Source: a virus. Taken from it: a stretch of 38,529 bases of DNA. Below are positions 17,564 through 24,837 of the stretch, piece by piece; the stretch's first letter is position 1; each line of letters starts with the position of its first letter. Location of the stretch: positions 1 to 38,529 of the IMG/VR virus record IMGVR_UViG_3300044627_003295. One strand, 5' to 3'. The notes beneath the pieces were generated by a model. That model was not told the origin of the DNA and ran no database searches. It saw only the letters and a list, made by a program, of their open reading frames with translations. A program made the translations under genes and the position numbers.

Positions 17564-18075
17564 ATGCCACGACGATGCAGACGTTCACGGGCAAACTGGT
17601 GGACCTCTCCACGTTCAACGAGGGCCACGTCCGGTTGCCGGACATTGCCCACGCCCTGTCGATCATCAACCGGTTCACCGGACACTCCAAGTGCCCGTAC
17701 TCTGTGGCCCAGCACAGCGTCCTCGTCAGCCGCCTGACGTTGCCAGAGAACGCGCTGTGGGGACTGTTGCATGACGCCAGCGAGGCATATCTGGGTGACG
17801 TAGCCACGCCGCTCAAGAGAATGCTGCCGGGCTACCGGGAACTGGAGGAGCAGGTGCAGCGCACCATCGCAAGGGTGTTCCGCCTCCAGTGGCCCATCCC
17901 GGAGGACGTACACGAGGCGGACAAGCGGGCGCTGCTGGCTGAGAAGCGTGACCTGCTGACGTGTGACCACGACTGGGGGATTGACGTTGAGGCTCATTGC
18001 GGGCCCGTGAATCCCTACAACTGGGTGCAGGCGAAGAAGTTGTTTGAGGACCGGTACAAGGAGTTGGTGCCATGA
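17560..18075 (+). CDS. HD-domain nucleotide phosphohydrolase (YfbR/DatZ-like)
   Basis: 171 aa. The HD metal site is clear: His52 in VAQHSVL, His71-Asp72 in LLHDASEAYLGD with Glu75 and Asp80, and the distal Asp121 in VHEADKR. Length and pattern fit the YfbR-type 5'-nucleotidase/dNTP triphosphohydrolase group, which includes the short DatZ dATPases of 2-aminoadenine phages. It overlaps the previous gene by ATGA, and its 3' end overlaps the DUF5664 gene. The neighbour supports a role in adjusting dATP/dGTP pools. From sequence alone a generic dNMP phosphatase is equally possible. Confidence 0.85.
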   Translation: MNATTMQTFTGKLVDLSTFNEGHVRLPDIAHALSIINRFTGHSKCPYSVAQHSVLVSRLTLPENALWGLLHDASEAYLGDVATPLKRMLPGYRELEEQVQRTIARVFRLQWPIPEDVHEADKRALLAEKRDLLTCDHDWGIDVEAHCGPVNPYNWVQAKKLFEDRYKELVP

Positions 18076-18428
18076 AGGAAACGCAAGGTGCTGGAGTGCG
18101 GTACGAGACGGGTGCGGTGCGGTCGTCGGATGCGGAGTTGACCCGCTACGACTTGATTTCTCCGGTTGGCTTGGCGGCTGTGGCTGCGGCGTGTGCAGAG
18201 GGTGCGGCCAAGTACGGGGACTTCAACTGGGAAAAGGGGATGCCTGCGAACGACCTGCTGAACCATGCCATCCGCCATCTGTATCTGTTTCTGGGCGGCG
18301 ACCGGTCGGAGGATCATCTGGGCCACGCCGCATGGAATGTCATGGGTGCGATTCACTCTCTGGAGGTGTGGCCGCACCTCAATGAGGGGACGTTGCGAAG
18401 CGGCCACTATGAACCGCCGGAGAAGTAA
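18072..18428 (+). CDS. dATP/dGTP diphosphohydrolase-type protein (DUF5664, MazZ-like)
   Basis: 118 aa. Family features in order: RYDLISPVGLAAVA (residues 25-38), EGAAKYGDFNWEKG (43-56), the helix LLNHAIRHLYLFLGGDRSEDHLGHAAWN (62-89) with His65, His69, Asp81, His82 and His85. This is the all-alpha MazG-type fold whose members hydrolyse dGTP or dATP to the monophosphate. In Z-genome phages such an enzyme (MazZ) supplies dGMP to PurZ. It is coupled to the HD hydrolase upstream and to the next gene by TAATG. Confidence 0.82.
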   Translation: MKETQGAGVRYETGAVRSSDAELTRYDLISPVGLAAVAAACAEGAAKYGDFNWEKGMPANDLLNHAIRHLYLFLGGDRSEDHLGHAAWNVMGAIHSLEVWPHLNEGTLRSGHYEPPEK

Positions 18429-18979
18429 TGAGCGAAGTCGTAAAGGAATACGACGACGAGAACATCACGGACGATTGCGACGACGGGTGGAGGCGGTTTT
18501 GCAGCGAGGTGCTGATCCGTGCCAGTTATCACCTCCGTGACCTGTGCCGCCGGCTGCGCCTTCAGGGCTGGCGGCGGATGCTGCCGAACCGTCGGAAGGC
18601 AGGGGAGATACTGCGGCAGCAGGTGGCCGCCTACCGGTGGGTTTTTGAGGGGCAGGGCGGCGACTTCTCCTTCGACCGGACCTGCGAGGACGTAGGGCTG
18701 GACCCGTATTTGGTGCGGCAAAAACTACTGCGTCAATGCGACCCTCCGGAGGACATAAATCTGTTAGTCCGGGAGGTACTGCGTCAGGAGGTTTTGTATG
18801 CCGGCCGTGCCAAGCGTCGCAGAAAAGATCAAGTTGCTGGTGGAGTGGGCACCAGCATTGTCCCTGCTGTCCGTGATCTCCGCAGCCGAAACGCCACGAG
18901 ATCGAGCCGCAGGGGCGCTCAAACTCATGCGGTTTGTCGCTACCAAAACGACCACCCAAGTGGACGACGACTTGGTTGA
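18428..18979 (+). CDS. Possible DNA-binding regulator
   Basis: 183 aa as an open frame. Residues 1-135 look genuinely coding. The segment AAYRWVFEGQGGDFSFDRTCEDVGLDPYLVRQKL resembles a recurring helix-turn-helix-like pattern in bacterial and phage proteins (ARxWF...FSFxxxCxxLGLDPxxLR). The last 50 residues are Arg/Ser-rich, without obvious fold, and are overlapped for 182 nt by the better-supported gene at 18798. The functional part may therefore end near residue 130. The GGACATAAATCT element sits inside this gene at 18751. Confidence 0.6.
   Translation: MSEVVKEYDDENITDDCDDGWRRFCSEVLIRASYHLRDLCRRLRLQGWRRMLPNRRKAGEILRQQVAAYRWVFEGQGGDFSFDRTCEDVGLDPYLVRQKLLRQCDPPEDINLLVREVLRQEVLYAGRAKRRRKDQVAGGVGTSIVPAVRDLRSRNATRSSRRGAQTHAVCRYQNDHPSGRRLG
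18751..18770 (+). promoter_or_regulatory. GGACATAAATCT...AGTCC element, copy 2
   Basis: GGACATAAATCTGTTAGTCC, with GGAC/GTCC inverted arms, ending about 27 nt before the ATG at 18798. It shares its first 12 bases and closing arm with the element at 193, also before a start codon. Its place at the border between the recombination/nucleotide genes and the lysis/adhesion genes suggests a promoter for the second group. Confidence 0.4.
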
Positions 18980-19079
18980 GCGGGTGGAGGCGTGCCTCCT
19001 GAGCCCGCAGGGCGACGAACTGTTCCGCTACATCGTCGCCCTTGTCATGGCGATTTCGTCCGCAGAGGTGCCGGAGTGA
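18798..19079 (+). CDS. Hypothetical protein, first gene of the lysis/adhesion cluster
   Basis: 93 aa, ATG with CAGGAGG about 7 nt upstream, one of the strongest ribosome sites in the region. The sequence is helical (MPAVPSVAEKIKLLVEWAPALSLLSVISAAETPRDR, then DLVERVEACLLSPQGDELFRYIVALVMAIS) with moderately hydrophobic stretches but no definite transmembrane segment. It overlaps the preceding frame by 182 nt in another frame. Its stop overlaps the next start (TGATG). Unknown function. Confidence 0.7.
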   Translation: MPAVPSVAEKIKLLVEWAPALSLLSVISAAETPRDRAAGALKLMRFVATKTTTQVDDDLVERVEACLLSPQGDELFRYIVALVMAISSAEVPE

Positions 19080-19309
19080 TGAGTACGGTTGCTCTTGTCG
19101 GGTTTTCGGTCGCCGGGCTTGCGGCAGCGTACCCGTATCTAGTCCGGAAAGCCGGCTCGCAAGTGCCGGCCGACACGATCCCGGACCGTGCTGGCTGGGT
19201 GAACCGGCTGTTCGTTCTGGCGGCGACGGCCGATGCGGCAAAGGAGCAGGACGTGTCCGATGCGGCTCGCGTTCTTATTGCCGCTCTGGTGGCGCCTAAG
19301 AGGGGGTAG
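19079..19309 (+). CDS. Small membrane protein, holin candidate
   Basis: 76 aa from the ATG at 19079, coupled to the gene before. Residues 2-23 (STVALVGFSVAGLAAAYPYLV) form one hydrophobic segment. The rest is soluble and Ala-rich. One transmembrane span near the N-terminus and small size would fit a holin or a small anchored protein. No sequence family supports either strictly. It lies in a run of four small membrane proteins flanking a protease. Confidence 0.6.
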   Translation: MSTVALVGFSVAGLAAAYPYLVRKAGSQVPADTIPDRAGWVNRLFVLAATADAAKEQDVSDAARVLIAALVAPKRG

Positions 19310-19311
19310 CC

Positions 19312-19728
19312 ATGCGTAATGTGCTTGTGGCGGTCGGCTTGCTGGCTGGCCTGCTGGGCGTCGGCGGCTCTTTCCTGCCGTCGCTGAAGCGGGTGGTTGT
19401 CGTCACGCCAGACGCCAATCCGTCCGGCGTGTTGGCTGGCGTAAGCAAGGCGGACGCCGCTTTGCTGCGGGAGTTCTACGCTGTGCTGGCGGACATAGTG
19501 GTGCGGGATGGCGTTGCAAAGGAGCCGGTCTGCAAGACGGTGTTCGACCTCCGGAACCGGCACAAGTATGCCCTGTCGATGGCGTTCACGGGCACCGGAA
19601 TTGTCGGCCGGTACGAGGGGCTGGGCGAGCGGCTGGACCAGTACCTTCTGGCCGCTGTCGGCGGCAAGGACTTGCCGCTCACGCCGGACCTGCGTGAGGC
19701 CGCTGCAAAGGCGTTCAAGGCGATCTAG
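19312..19728 (+). CDS. Membrane-anchored or secreted small protein
   Basis: 138 aa, two bases after the preceding stop, with GGGG shortly before the ATG. Residues 3-22 (NVLVAVGLLAGLLGVGGSFL) are a signal peptide or anchor. The remaining 110 residues are a soluble mixed domain with VDRGVAKEP-like loops and end AAAKAFKAI. Contains two Cys but no lipobox. No family recognised. An envelope role during lysis or entry is inferred from the neighbours. Confidence 0.65.
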   Translation: MRNVLVAVGLLAGLLGVGGSFLPSLKRVVVVTPDANPSGVLAGVSKADAALLREFYAVLADIVVRDGVAKEPVCKTVFDLRNRHKYALSMAFTGTGIVGRYEGLGERLDQYLLAAVGGKDLPLTPDLREAAAKAFKAI

Positions 19729-19737
19729 GGGGGCTGT

Positions 19738-20676
19738 ATGCCGGAACTCTACGGCTCTCCAGAAGACATCGTTCGTGCCTACGAAGGCGGTCTGGTCGGC
19801 TCATACTGCGACCCGCGAGCGACTGAGCGGCTGCTGGCCAAGTTGCCGATGCCACTGTTTGGCAACACCCTTGCCGGAAGTGGCGAGGGGAAACTGGTTC
19901 TCGGGTACAAGGCGGTCGTGGCGTTTGAGCGGGCGTGCGGCCGCAAGCCATACGACGAGACGCAGACCACAGGCGACTGCGTGTCGATGACTGTTCGCGG
20001 AGCAGCCGATACTGCACGGGCGAACGACCCCGACTTGTCCAGCACAGAGGACTGGGTTGACAGGACGGCGACCGAGCCGCTGTACGGGGCTCGTGGGCAT
20101 GGCGGAGAGGGGGCCAGTTGCTCTGAGATCGTGGGCTGGGCCCACACGACGGGCGGCTTGATGCTGCGGAAGGACTACCCGGAACTGAACCTCGACCTGT
20201 CCAAGTACAACGCCTCGATTGGCATCCGCTGGGGGTCGCGAGGCGTGCCGGCCGCCGTGACGAGCGAGGCCAAGAAGCACCAGATAGGCACCATCAGTCT
20301 GGTGACGACGTGGCAGCAGGCCCGCGACTGTATTGCCAACGGCTATGGGCTGGTGTGCTGCTCCAATGTCGGGTTCCGGCACGTTCGCGGCAGTCGGGGC
20401 GAGAGCGTCCCGCAAGGCACGTGGCACCACGCGATGCAATGGCATGCGGTGGACGCCACGTCAGCGGACACGACGTGGTTCTGCGTGCAGAACTCGTGGG
20501 GCTGGAACTGGATCAGCGGACCGCTCGTCCATGACCAGCCGGAGGGTTCGTTCTGGATCGACCACCGGGTTGCCCAGCGGATGATTTCGCAGGGCGGAAC
20601 CTACGCCGTGTCGAACGTCAACGGGTTCCCAAAGCGGACGCTGAAGGACTGGGGAGCGAAGGAGATTCTGGGATGA
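19738..20676 (+). CDS. Papain-like cysteine peptidase
   Basis: 312 aa. The papain triad is complete: oxyanion Gln76 and catalytic Cys81 in TQTTGDCVSM, His231 in WHHAMQWHAVD, and Asn252 in VQNSWGW. No signal peptide. Length suits a C1-like catalytic domain with a short N-terminal extension. In a phage it could act as a virion maturation protease, a host-envelope peptidase or an endolysin-like amidase. Position among small membrane proteins favours an envelope role. No other endolysin is visible in the window. Its stop overlaps the next start by ATGA. Confidence 0.8.
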   Translation: MPELYGSPEDIVRAYEGGLVGSYCDPRATERLLAKLPMPLFGNTLAGSGEGKLVLGYKAVVAFERACGRKPYDETQTTGDCVSMTVRGAADTARANDPDLSSTEDWVDRTATEPLYGARGHGGEGASCSEIVGWAHTTGGLMLRKDYPELNLDLSKYNASIGIRWGSRGVPAAVTSEAKKHQIGTISLVTTWQQARDCIANGYGLVCCSNVGFRHVRGSRGESVPQGTWHHAMQWHAVDATSADTTWFCVQNSWGWNWISGPLVHDQPEGSFWIDHRVAQRMISQGGTYAVSNVNGFPKRTLKDWGAKEILG

Positions 20677-20909
20677 AGATTTCCACTGTCACGGTGGCGG
20701 TGTGGCTGGCGTTTGCTCCGGCCGAGTCGCCGGCCCCCCAGCCCGCACCCGTGAAATGCTGCGGCAAGTGCGGCGGGACAGGCATGGTGCCGACTGGCGA
20801 CGGTATCACCCGTGTCTGGTGCGAGTGCCCGAAGACGTGCCCGTGTGCGGAGAAGCGACCGAAGCCGGCGAGTGCCCAGTGCAAGGATGGGAAGTGCAAT
20901 GCCCGATGA
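20673..20909 (+). CDS. Small exported cysteine-rich protein
   Basis: 78 aa. Residues 1-17 (MKISTVTVAVWLAFAPA) are a short signal peptide. The mature part starts with Pro-rich ESPAPQPAP and then has CCGKCGGTGMVPTGDG and CECPKTCPC, i.e. CxxCxGxG-type knuckles like the DnaJ zinc centre, and ends with CKDGKC. It probably binds a metal or is disulphide-rich outside the cytoplasm. A spanin-like or toxin-like role cannot be decided. It overlaps the next gene by 11 nt. Confidence 0.65.
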   Translation: MKISTVTVAVWLAFAPAESPAPQPAPVKCCGKCGGTGMVPTGDGITRVWCECPKTCPCAEKRPKPASAQCKDGKCNAR

Positions 20910-21237
20910 CCTCCGCACCTACGTGCTGCGGCACATGCCGCTGGGTGCCCGCATGATCGGCCGGGAGCGGCTCGACTTCTTGATCGACCACGCCGTGCAG
21001 TCGTGGCCAAGCGGGGAGTTGATGGCCAGCCGGCCCGGCACGACTCGTTCCCGCCGGGCGTTGGCCGGAGCCGAGCGAGACGTGCGACTGGCGTTTGAGA
21101 AACGCTACGGGTTTTTCTGGACTCTTGTGCTTTCGGCCTTAGTATCAGCGGTGGTCCAGCACGTTTTCAAGTGGTGGCTGGAGCGTCATTCGCACCGGGA
21201 GCAGATGGAGACTTGGCGGAAGGGAGCCGCAAGATGA
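20899..21237 (+). CDS. Membrane protein, holin candidate
   Basis: 112 aa from the ATG at 20899. The upstream extension of the frame is a shadow of the cysteine-rich gene. Residues 1-75 are soluble and basic. Residues 78-98 (FFWTLVLSALVSAVVQHVFKWWL) form one transmembrane helix, followed by a short charged tail ending WRKGAAR. The single C-terminal span is unusual for classical holins but seen in tail-anchored lysis proteins. The next gene starts within its stop (ATGA). Confidence 0.6.
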   Translation: MPDDLRTYVLRHMPLGARMIGRERLDFLIDHAVQSWPSGELMASRPGTTRSRRALAGAERDVRLAFEKRYGFFWTLVLSALVSAVVQHVFKWWLERHSHREQMETWRKGAAR

Positions 21238-21467
21238 GTCGCATGGACGTGTACGAATTGGCGTTGCGGATGTTTGAGCGGTACGGGTTTGGCCTTGCGC
21301 TGGCCACCTTCCTGCTGTGGTTCGTCCGCGTGGACATCGTGCTGCCGATGGTGGAGGCCCACCAGACGTTCCTCAAGGAGATGAGTCAGACGCAGCGAGA
21401 CATTTCGCAGGCCGTGCAGGAGCAGACCCGCCTGCTCTATGCCCTCCAGCCGCGTGAGGGCAAGTGA
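21234..21467 (+). CDS. Small membrane protein with coiled-coil tail
   Basis: 77 aa from the ATG at 21234. Residues 17-36 (GFGLALATFLLWFVRVDIVL) span the membrane. The remainder (HQTFLKEMSQTQRDISQAVQEQTRLL) has a heptad-like pattern. This is the architecture of small phage holin or haemolysin-XhlA-like proteins, although there the coiled coil is usually N-terminal. Together with the previous gene it could form a two-component membrane lesion. Confidence 0.6.
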   Translation: MSRMDVYELALRMFERYGFGLALATFLLWFVRVDIVLPMVEAHQTFLKEMSQTQRDISQAVQEQTRLLYALQPREGK

Positions 21468-21468
21468 C

Positions 21469-23040
21469 ATGGGCATGAACCCCCGCCTCCTACGTCCGAA
21501 GGCGAGCGGGTTTACCCCGCGCAACATCAGCGGCCTTGCCCTGTGGCTGGACGCCTCTGACTCGTCCACGCTGTTTCAGAACAGCGACGGGACAACGCCC
21601 GCCACCGCGACCAGCGATCCGGTGGGGTACTGGGGAAACAAGGTCGGCGCCGGCGCCTTCACTCAGTCAACTGCTTTCCGTCGGCCAGTCCGCAACTTGT
21701 CGTTTCAAAACAACAAGCCAGCCGTAGTTGGCGACGGGGTTGACGATTGGCTGAGTGCCGCAGCATCCAGCATCGGCCTTTCCTCTGTCACGGCGGCAAC
21801 AGGCTTCTTTGTGTACCGCAGCACCGGCGGCGGGGTGGCGTGGGACTTCGGCACAGCATCGTCGGGAAATACGGCTGTCGCGGGGTTAGTTTATGATGAC
21901 TTCTTCCGAAACTTCAGAACGCCAGGGTCGTTCACGGCTCCGAGCATTGGAGTGACTGCTGTAACGTCGCCAGCGTCGGGTGGCCGCTCATACAGGATCA
22001 ACGGCGCTGCGATGCCCCTTACAGACAGCGGATTGTTTGCCACGCCGACAACTGCATACGTTGGCGGCGGCCCGACGTTTCCGTCCGGCTTCATTTCGTT
22101 TGGCGGGGGTGTCTGCGAGGCGCTGGTGTACGGCACGGTCTTGTCGGCGCCGGACATCGGCCGCATCGAACGCTACCTCGCCGCCAAATGGGGCATCACC
22201 CTCGCCCCGCAGGTCAGCAACGCCGACGCCCAAGATTGGGTAAATCGCGTCTACGCAAACGGCGGCACCGTCTCGTCCGCGACGGCAAATGCAGTCAACA
22301 CGTTCTGCAACGACATCGACTCGGCGGGCATTCGCGACCGATTCTTCCGCCTGAACCTGTTCTGCGGCACCGGCTTGGCCGCGTGCCTTGTGCCGCTCTA
22401 TCGCGGGACGAGCCTTGCGGGGACGCAGTACGGAAACGCTACCGACACCAACCAGAACTTCGTAAGCGGCGACTACAGCGAGTCGGGCGGGCTCGCGTCA
22501 AGCGCGGCAAGCACAAAAGCGCTTTCCACCGGCGTAATGCCAATGGAAAGCGGAAGCCCGCTGTTCAACTACGGTCACTACTTCGCGCATGTCATTGCCC
22601 TGCCGACAGCCCGGTCTTCTGTGATGGGCGTCCGAAAAGATCCCGCACCGAGTAATCGGCATGCGTTTCAGTTGGACAGCACAGGGCAGTTTTGGGGTGA
22701 TTGGTGCCATGTAAACAGGTTCAACGGCTCTGCGTCAGGAGTTTCCGCTGGCAAGACCATCATCATGCAGGCAGCGCAAGTAGCAAATGCGACACAGGTC
22801 TACGCTAGCGGCTTGCTTACTCTGACTGGGGCCATTGGTACATTCACGGGTACAGCAAGTCAGGGGGCCGCCATATTTGCCGCTCGCGGCGACTTTGGCT
22901 CGGGGTTTATAACCTCCGATTTTTCAACGATGAGCATGGGTGCCTACTCCATTGGTCTTGATTTCACCGCAGCCCAAGCCTTGGCGTACCACACTGCTTA
23001 CGCTGCACTGGCAACCGCCCTTGGCAGGACGATTGCATGA
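21469..23040 (+). CDS. LamG/concanavalin-fold adhesin or tail-fibre-like protein
   Basis: 523 aa from ATG at 21469, two codons before a second ATG. The first 260 residues match the LamG-like jelly-roll often seen in phage receptor-binding and host surface proteins: ISGLALWLDASDSSTLF, then GYWGNKVG, NKPAVVGDGVDDWL, and the closing VYGTVLSAPDIGRIERYLAAKWGI. Residues 270-523 appear to hold a second beta-rich domain with another terminal FTAAQALAYHTAYAALATALGR. Codon choice in the second half is less GC-biased than in neighbours, suggesting recent exchange, as is common for adhesins. Confidence 0.78.
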   Translation: MGMNPRLLRPKASGFTPRNISGLALWLDASDSSTLFQNSDGTTPATATSDPVGYWGNKVGAGAFTQSTAFRRPVRNLSFQNNKPAVVGDGVDDWLSAAASSIGLSSVTAATGFFVYRSTGGGVAWDFGTASSGNTAVAGLVYDDFFRNFRTPGSFTAPSIGVTAVTSPASGGRSYRINGAAMPLTDSGLFATPTTAYVGGGPTFPSGFISFGGGVCEALVYGTVLSAPDIGRIERYLAAKWGITLAPQVSNADAQDWVNRVYANGGTVSSATANAVNTFCNDIDSAGIRDRFFRLNLFCGTGLAACLVPLYRGTSLAGTQYGNATDTNQNFVSGDYSESGGLASSAASTKALSTGVMPMESGSPLFNYGHYFAHVIALPTARSSVMGVRKDPAPSNRHAFQLDSTGQFWGDWCHVNRFNGSASGVSAGKTIIMQAAQVANATQVYASGLLTLTGAIGTFTGTASQGAAIFAARGDFGSGFITSDFSTMSMGAYSIGLDFTAAQALAYHTAYAALATALGRTIA

Positions 23041-23351
23041 CGCTCGCTGACCTCACGCTCCCGATTTCCTACGCCGACGCTCGCGGCTATGCGCTGGTGT
23101 TTACGGTGCAGTTGGCAGGCCGGCTAGGTGAACTGCACGCCCAGCACGGCTCAACGAACTGCGTCCCGGTCCCACGCCTCCTCACCGATGGACGGCTCAT
23201 GCTGTCGGCCGACGTTCTCACGGAGGTCGCACCCGGCGGGCTGCTGCATGAGATGTGGGAACACGCCGACAAGGTCGCGATAGGGCAGGCCGTCGAAGTG
23301 CTGTCGTGGGCTGACGCGGTGGCCCTGCTGCCGCAAAACCCCGAGCCGTGA
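23037..23351 (+). CDS. Hypothetical protein following the adhesin
   Basis: 104 aa, starting in the ATGA overlap with the adhesin. Begins MTLADLTLPISYADARGYALVF and ends VLSWADAVALLPQNPEP. It is alpha/beta with no membrane segment. Tight coupling to the adhesin gene suggests a fibre-assembly or attachment accessory. No family recognised. Confidence 0.65.
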   Translation: MTLADLTLPISYADARGYALVFTVQLAGRLGELHAQHGSTNCVPVPRLLTDGRLMLSADVLTEVAPGGLLHEMWEHADKVAIGQAVEVLSWADAVALLPQNPEP

Positions 23352-23401
23352 CTGCTTCGCGGTAGGCTATCCAGATCGCCCTGAGCCGTCAGATTGCATG
23401 G

Positions 23402-23926
23402 ATGCGACTGACGGAGGCGCAGAAGGCGTTGGCTGAGAAGGCTGCGGCCATCGTGCCGAAGGCTGTGGCGGCGTTTCGTTGCCGGTATCCCACGCTGCGC
23501 AAGCAGTTGATCAGCATCGACTCCACCAGCGTGGCGTACATGGCTGTCTGCCGGGCGGCGGTGACGTATGACCCCGAGAAAAGCCAGATCACGACGTACT
23601 TCTCGATGGCCATCCGCAACGCCCTGCTGAAGGAACTGGACCGGAACCGCCGGGCGAGGTATGACGCACCCAATCGGGTGCCGATGGAGATAGCGGAGGC
23701 GTTGGTGGCAGGCAAGCAGCACGCCCTGTCCACCCGCATACAGGCCAGCATCGCCCGCCTGCCGCCCGCCTATCGCCGCCTGCTGGACCTCCGGTTCTTT
23801 CGGGGGCTCAGCCTGCGGGAGATAGGCGAGCAGGCAGGGTGCGACCCGCGAACTATCCAGCGACGGATCGCCGCCGCTCTTTCCGCGCTGGAAATTCTTT
23901 TGCGTAGCGAGCCGCTTGTGCCTTGA
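23402..23926 (+). CDS. Small sigma-70-like transcription factor
   Basis: 174 aa. Residues 50-85 (YDPEKSQITTYFSMAIRNALLKELDRNRRARYD) match sigma region 2, the part that binds core polymerase and the -10 element. Residues 115-165 (IARLPPAYRRLLDLRFFRGLSLREIGEQAGCDPRTIQRRI) are region 4 with its helix-turn-helix. The short length and two-domain plan fit ECF-type or phage sigma factors that redirect host RNA polymerase. A 50-nt gap separates it from the gene upstream. The 3' end overlaps the convergent serine recombinase by 74 nt. It is a natural candidate reader of the repeated elements in this genome, which is not shown. Confidence 0.82.
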   Translation: MRLTEAQKALAEKAAAIVPKAVAAFRCRYPTLRKQLISIDSTSVAYMAVCRAAVTYDPEKSQITTYFSMAIRNALLKELDRNRRARYDAPNRVPMEIAEALVAGKQHALSTRIQASIARLPPAYRRLLDLRFFRGLSLREIGEQAGCDPRTIQRRIAAALSALEILLRSEPLVP

Positions 23927-24593
23927 TGGCACGGGTGATGGAGTTGATGTTCCAAGCGTAGCCGTTGGGCCGCCGCCACTGGCGGGTGTGCATGACGAGA
24001 CGCTCAAGGCTGGCCCCTGCCTGCCGAAGGGCGGCAATCTCGTCCACCTGCCGGCGTTCCTCTGGGCACGGCACGTAGTACGAGTCCTTGCCCTTGCCGC
24101 ACTTGCGCCACCCGATGGGGGCGTGGCGGCCGTGAGGCTTGCCGGCCTTGCGTTTCTCCCGCAGGGAGTCCCGCGTCCGCTGGCGGATGAACGCCACCTC
24201 CAGTTCTGCGAAGGCCGTGAGGATGGTGAACACGCACCTGCCGATGGGGCTGCTGGTGTCGAGCCCGAGATCGAGGGAGTTGAACGACACGTCCTTGCTG
24301 GCGAGGAGTTGCATCGTCTGGGCGGCGTCGATGACGGAGCGGAAGGCCCGGTCGAGTTTGGCCCAGATGATCTTGTCGCCGGGCTGGACGAGAGCCCAGA
24401 CCTTGCGGCCCTCGTCCCGCTCAAACATGGGCCGGGTGCCGCTGGTGGCTGAGTCGTAGAGCCAGCCGCCGTAGGTGTAGCCCTCCGGCACAAGGGCCCG
24501 CTTGATGTACTCCTCGCACACGGAACGCTGGGCATCTTCAGTGATGGTCTGCCGGCCGGTTGAGGCCCGGCCGTAGGCGTAGACGGTAGGCAT
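23853..24593 (-). CDS. Serine recombinase (resolvase/invertase family)
   Basis: 246 aa. The catalytic domain has Arg9 and Ser11 in YGRASTGRQ, Asp81, Arg82 and Arg85 in KLDRAFRS, and the helix SPIGRCVFTILTAFAELE leading to RQRTRDSLREKRKAGKPHGR. The C-terminal part has a plausible helix-turn-helix (VDEIAALRQAGASLERLVMH). Too short for a large serine integrase, so a resolvase or DNA invertase is more likely. It is the most downstream gene of the leftward cluster. An inverted pair of sites would be expected if it switches a fibre gene; none was identified near the adhesin. Confidence 0.85.
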   Translation of the reverse strand: MPTVYAYGRASTGRQTITEDAQRSVCEEYIKRALVPEGYTYGGWLYDSATSGTRPMFERDEGRKVWALVQPGDKIIWAKLDRAFRSVIDAAQTMQLLASKDVSFNSLDLGLDTSSPIGRCVFTILTAFAELEVAFIRQRTRDSLREKRKAGKPHGRHAPIGWRKCGKGKDSYYVPCPEERRQVDEIAALRQAGASLERLVMHTRQWRRPNGYAWNINSITRAIKAQAARYAKEFPARKERRRSVAG

Positions 24594-24605
24594 GGTGGGG
24601 ACTCC

Positions 24606-24818
24606 TTACCAGAGGTAGAAGACGACGACGAGCCAGAAGCAGAGCCATCCGAATGGCCCCATGTAGACCGACTCTGAAGGGTCCATCGAGGTGCGGATCA
24701 TCAAGGCGATGATGGCCGACCGCACGATCCAACTGACGAGCCCGGCTTCCAGCCCGAGCAGGAAGACCAGCCGGCGGCGGATCGTGGAGGGACCGTACTT
24801 GTAGTCCAAGAAATTCAT
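24606..24818 (-). CDS. Small membrane protein
   Basis: 70 aa, ATG at 24818 with AAAGGAAA upstream. Two hydrophobic segments, FLLGLEAGLVSWIVRSAIIALMI (about 18-40) and GPFGWLCFWLVVVFYLW (about 54-70), make a two-span hairpin. It lies between the serine recombinase and an unknown gene. Possibly a superinfection-exclusion or holin-like protein. There is no sequence family to support a choice. Confidence 0.65.
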   Translation of the reverse strand: MNFLDYKYGPSTIRRRLVFLLGLEAGLVSWIVRSAIIALMIRTSMDPSESVYMGPFGWLCFWLVVVFYLW

Positions 24819-24837
24819 GGCAGTTTTCCTTTCAGTA

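Noticed and set aside
17560-18428. Firm call of a Z-genome phage
   Set aside because: Only two of the expected genes are present and both families occur in phages with normal adenine; kept as a hypothesis.
23352-23401. Promoter upstream of the sigma factor
   Set aside because: TGACTGC and TAGGCTAT are loosely promoter-like, but spacing and match are too poor to list.
23087-24535. 482-aa leftward open frame across the adhesin-end, sigma and recombinase genes
   Set aside because: Pro/Ser/Arg-rich, low-complexity translation typical of an antisense shadow in GC-rich DNA. The sigma and recombinase motifs in other frames explain this stretch.
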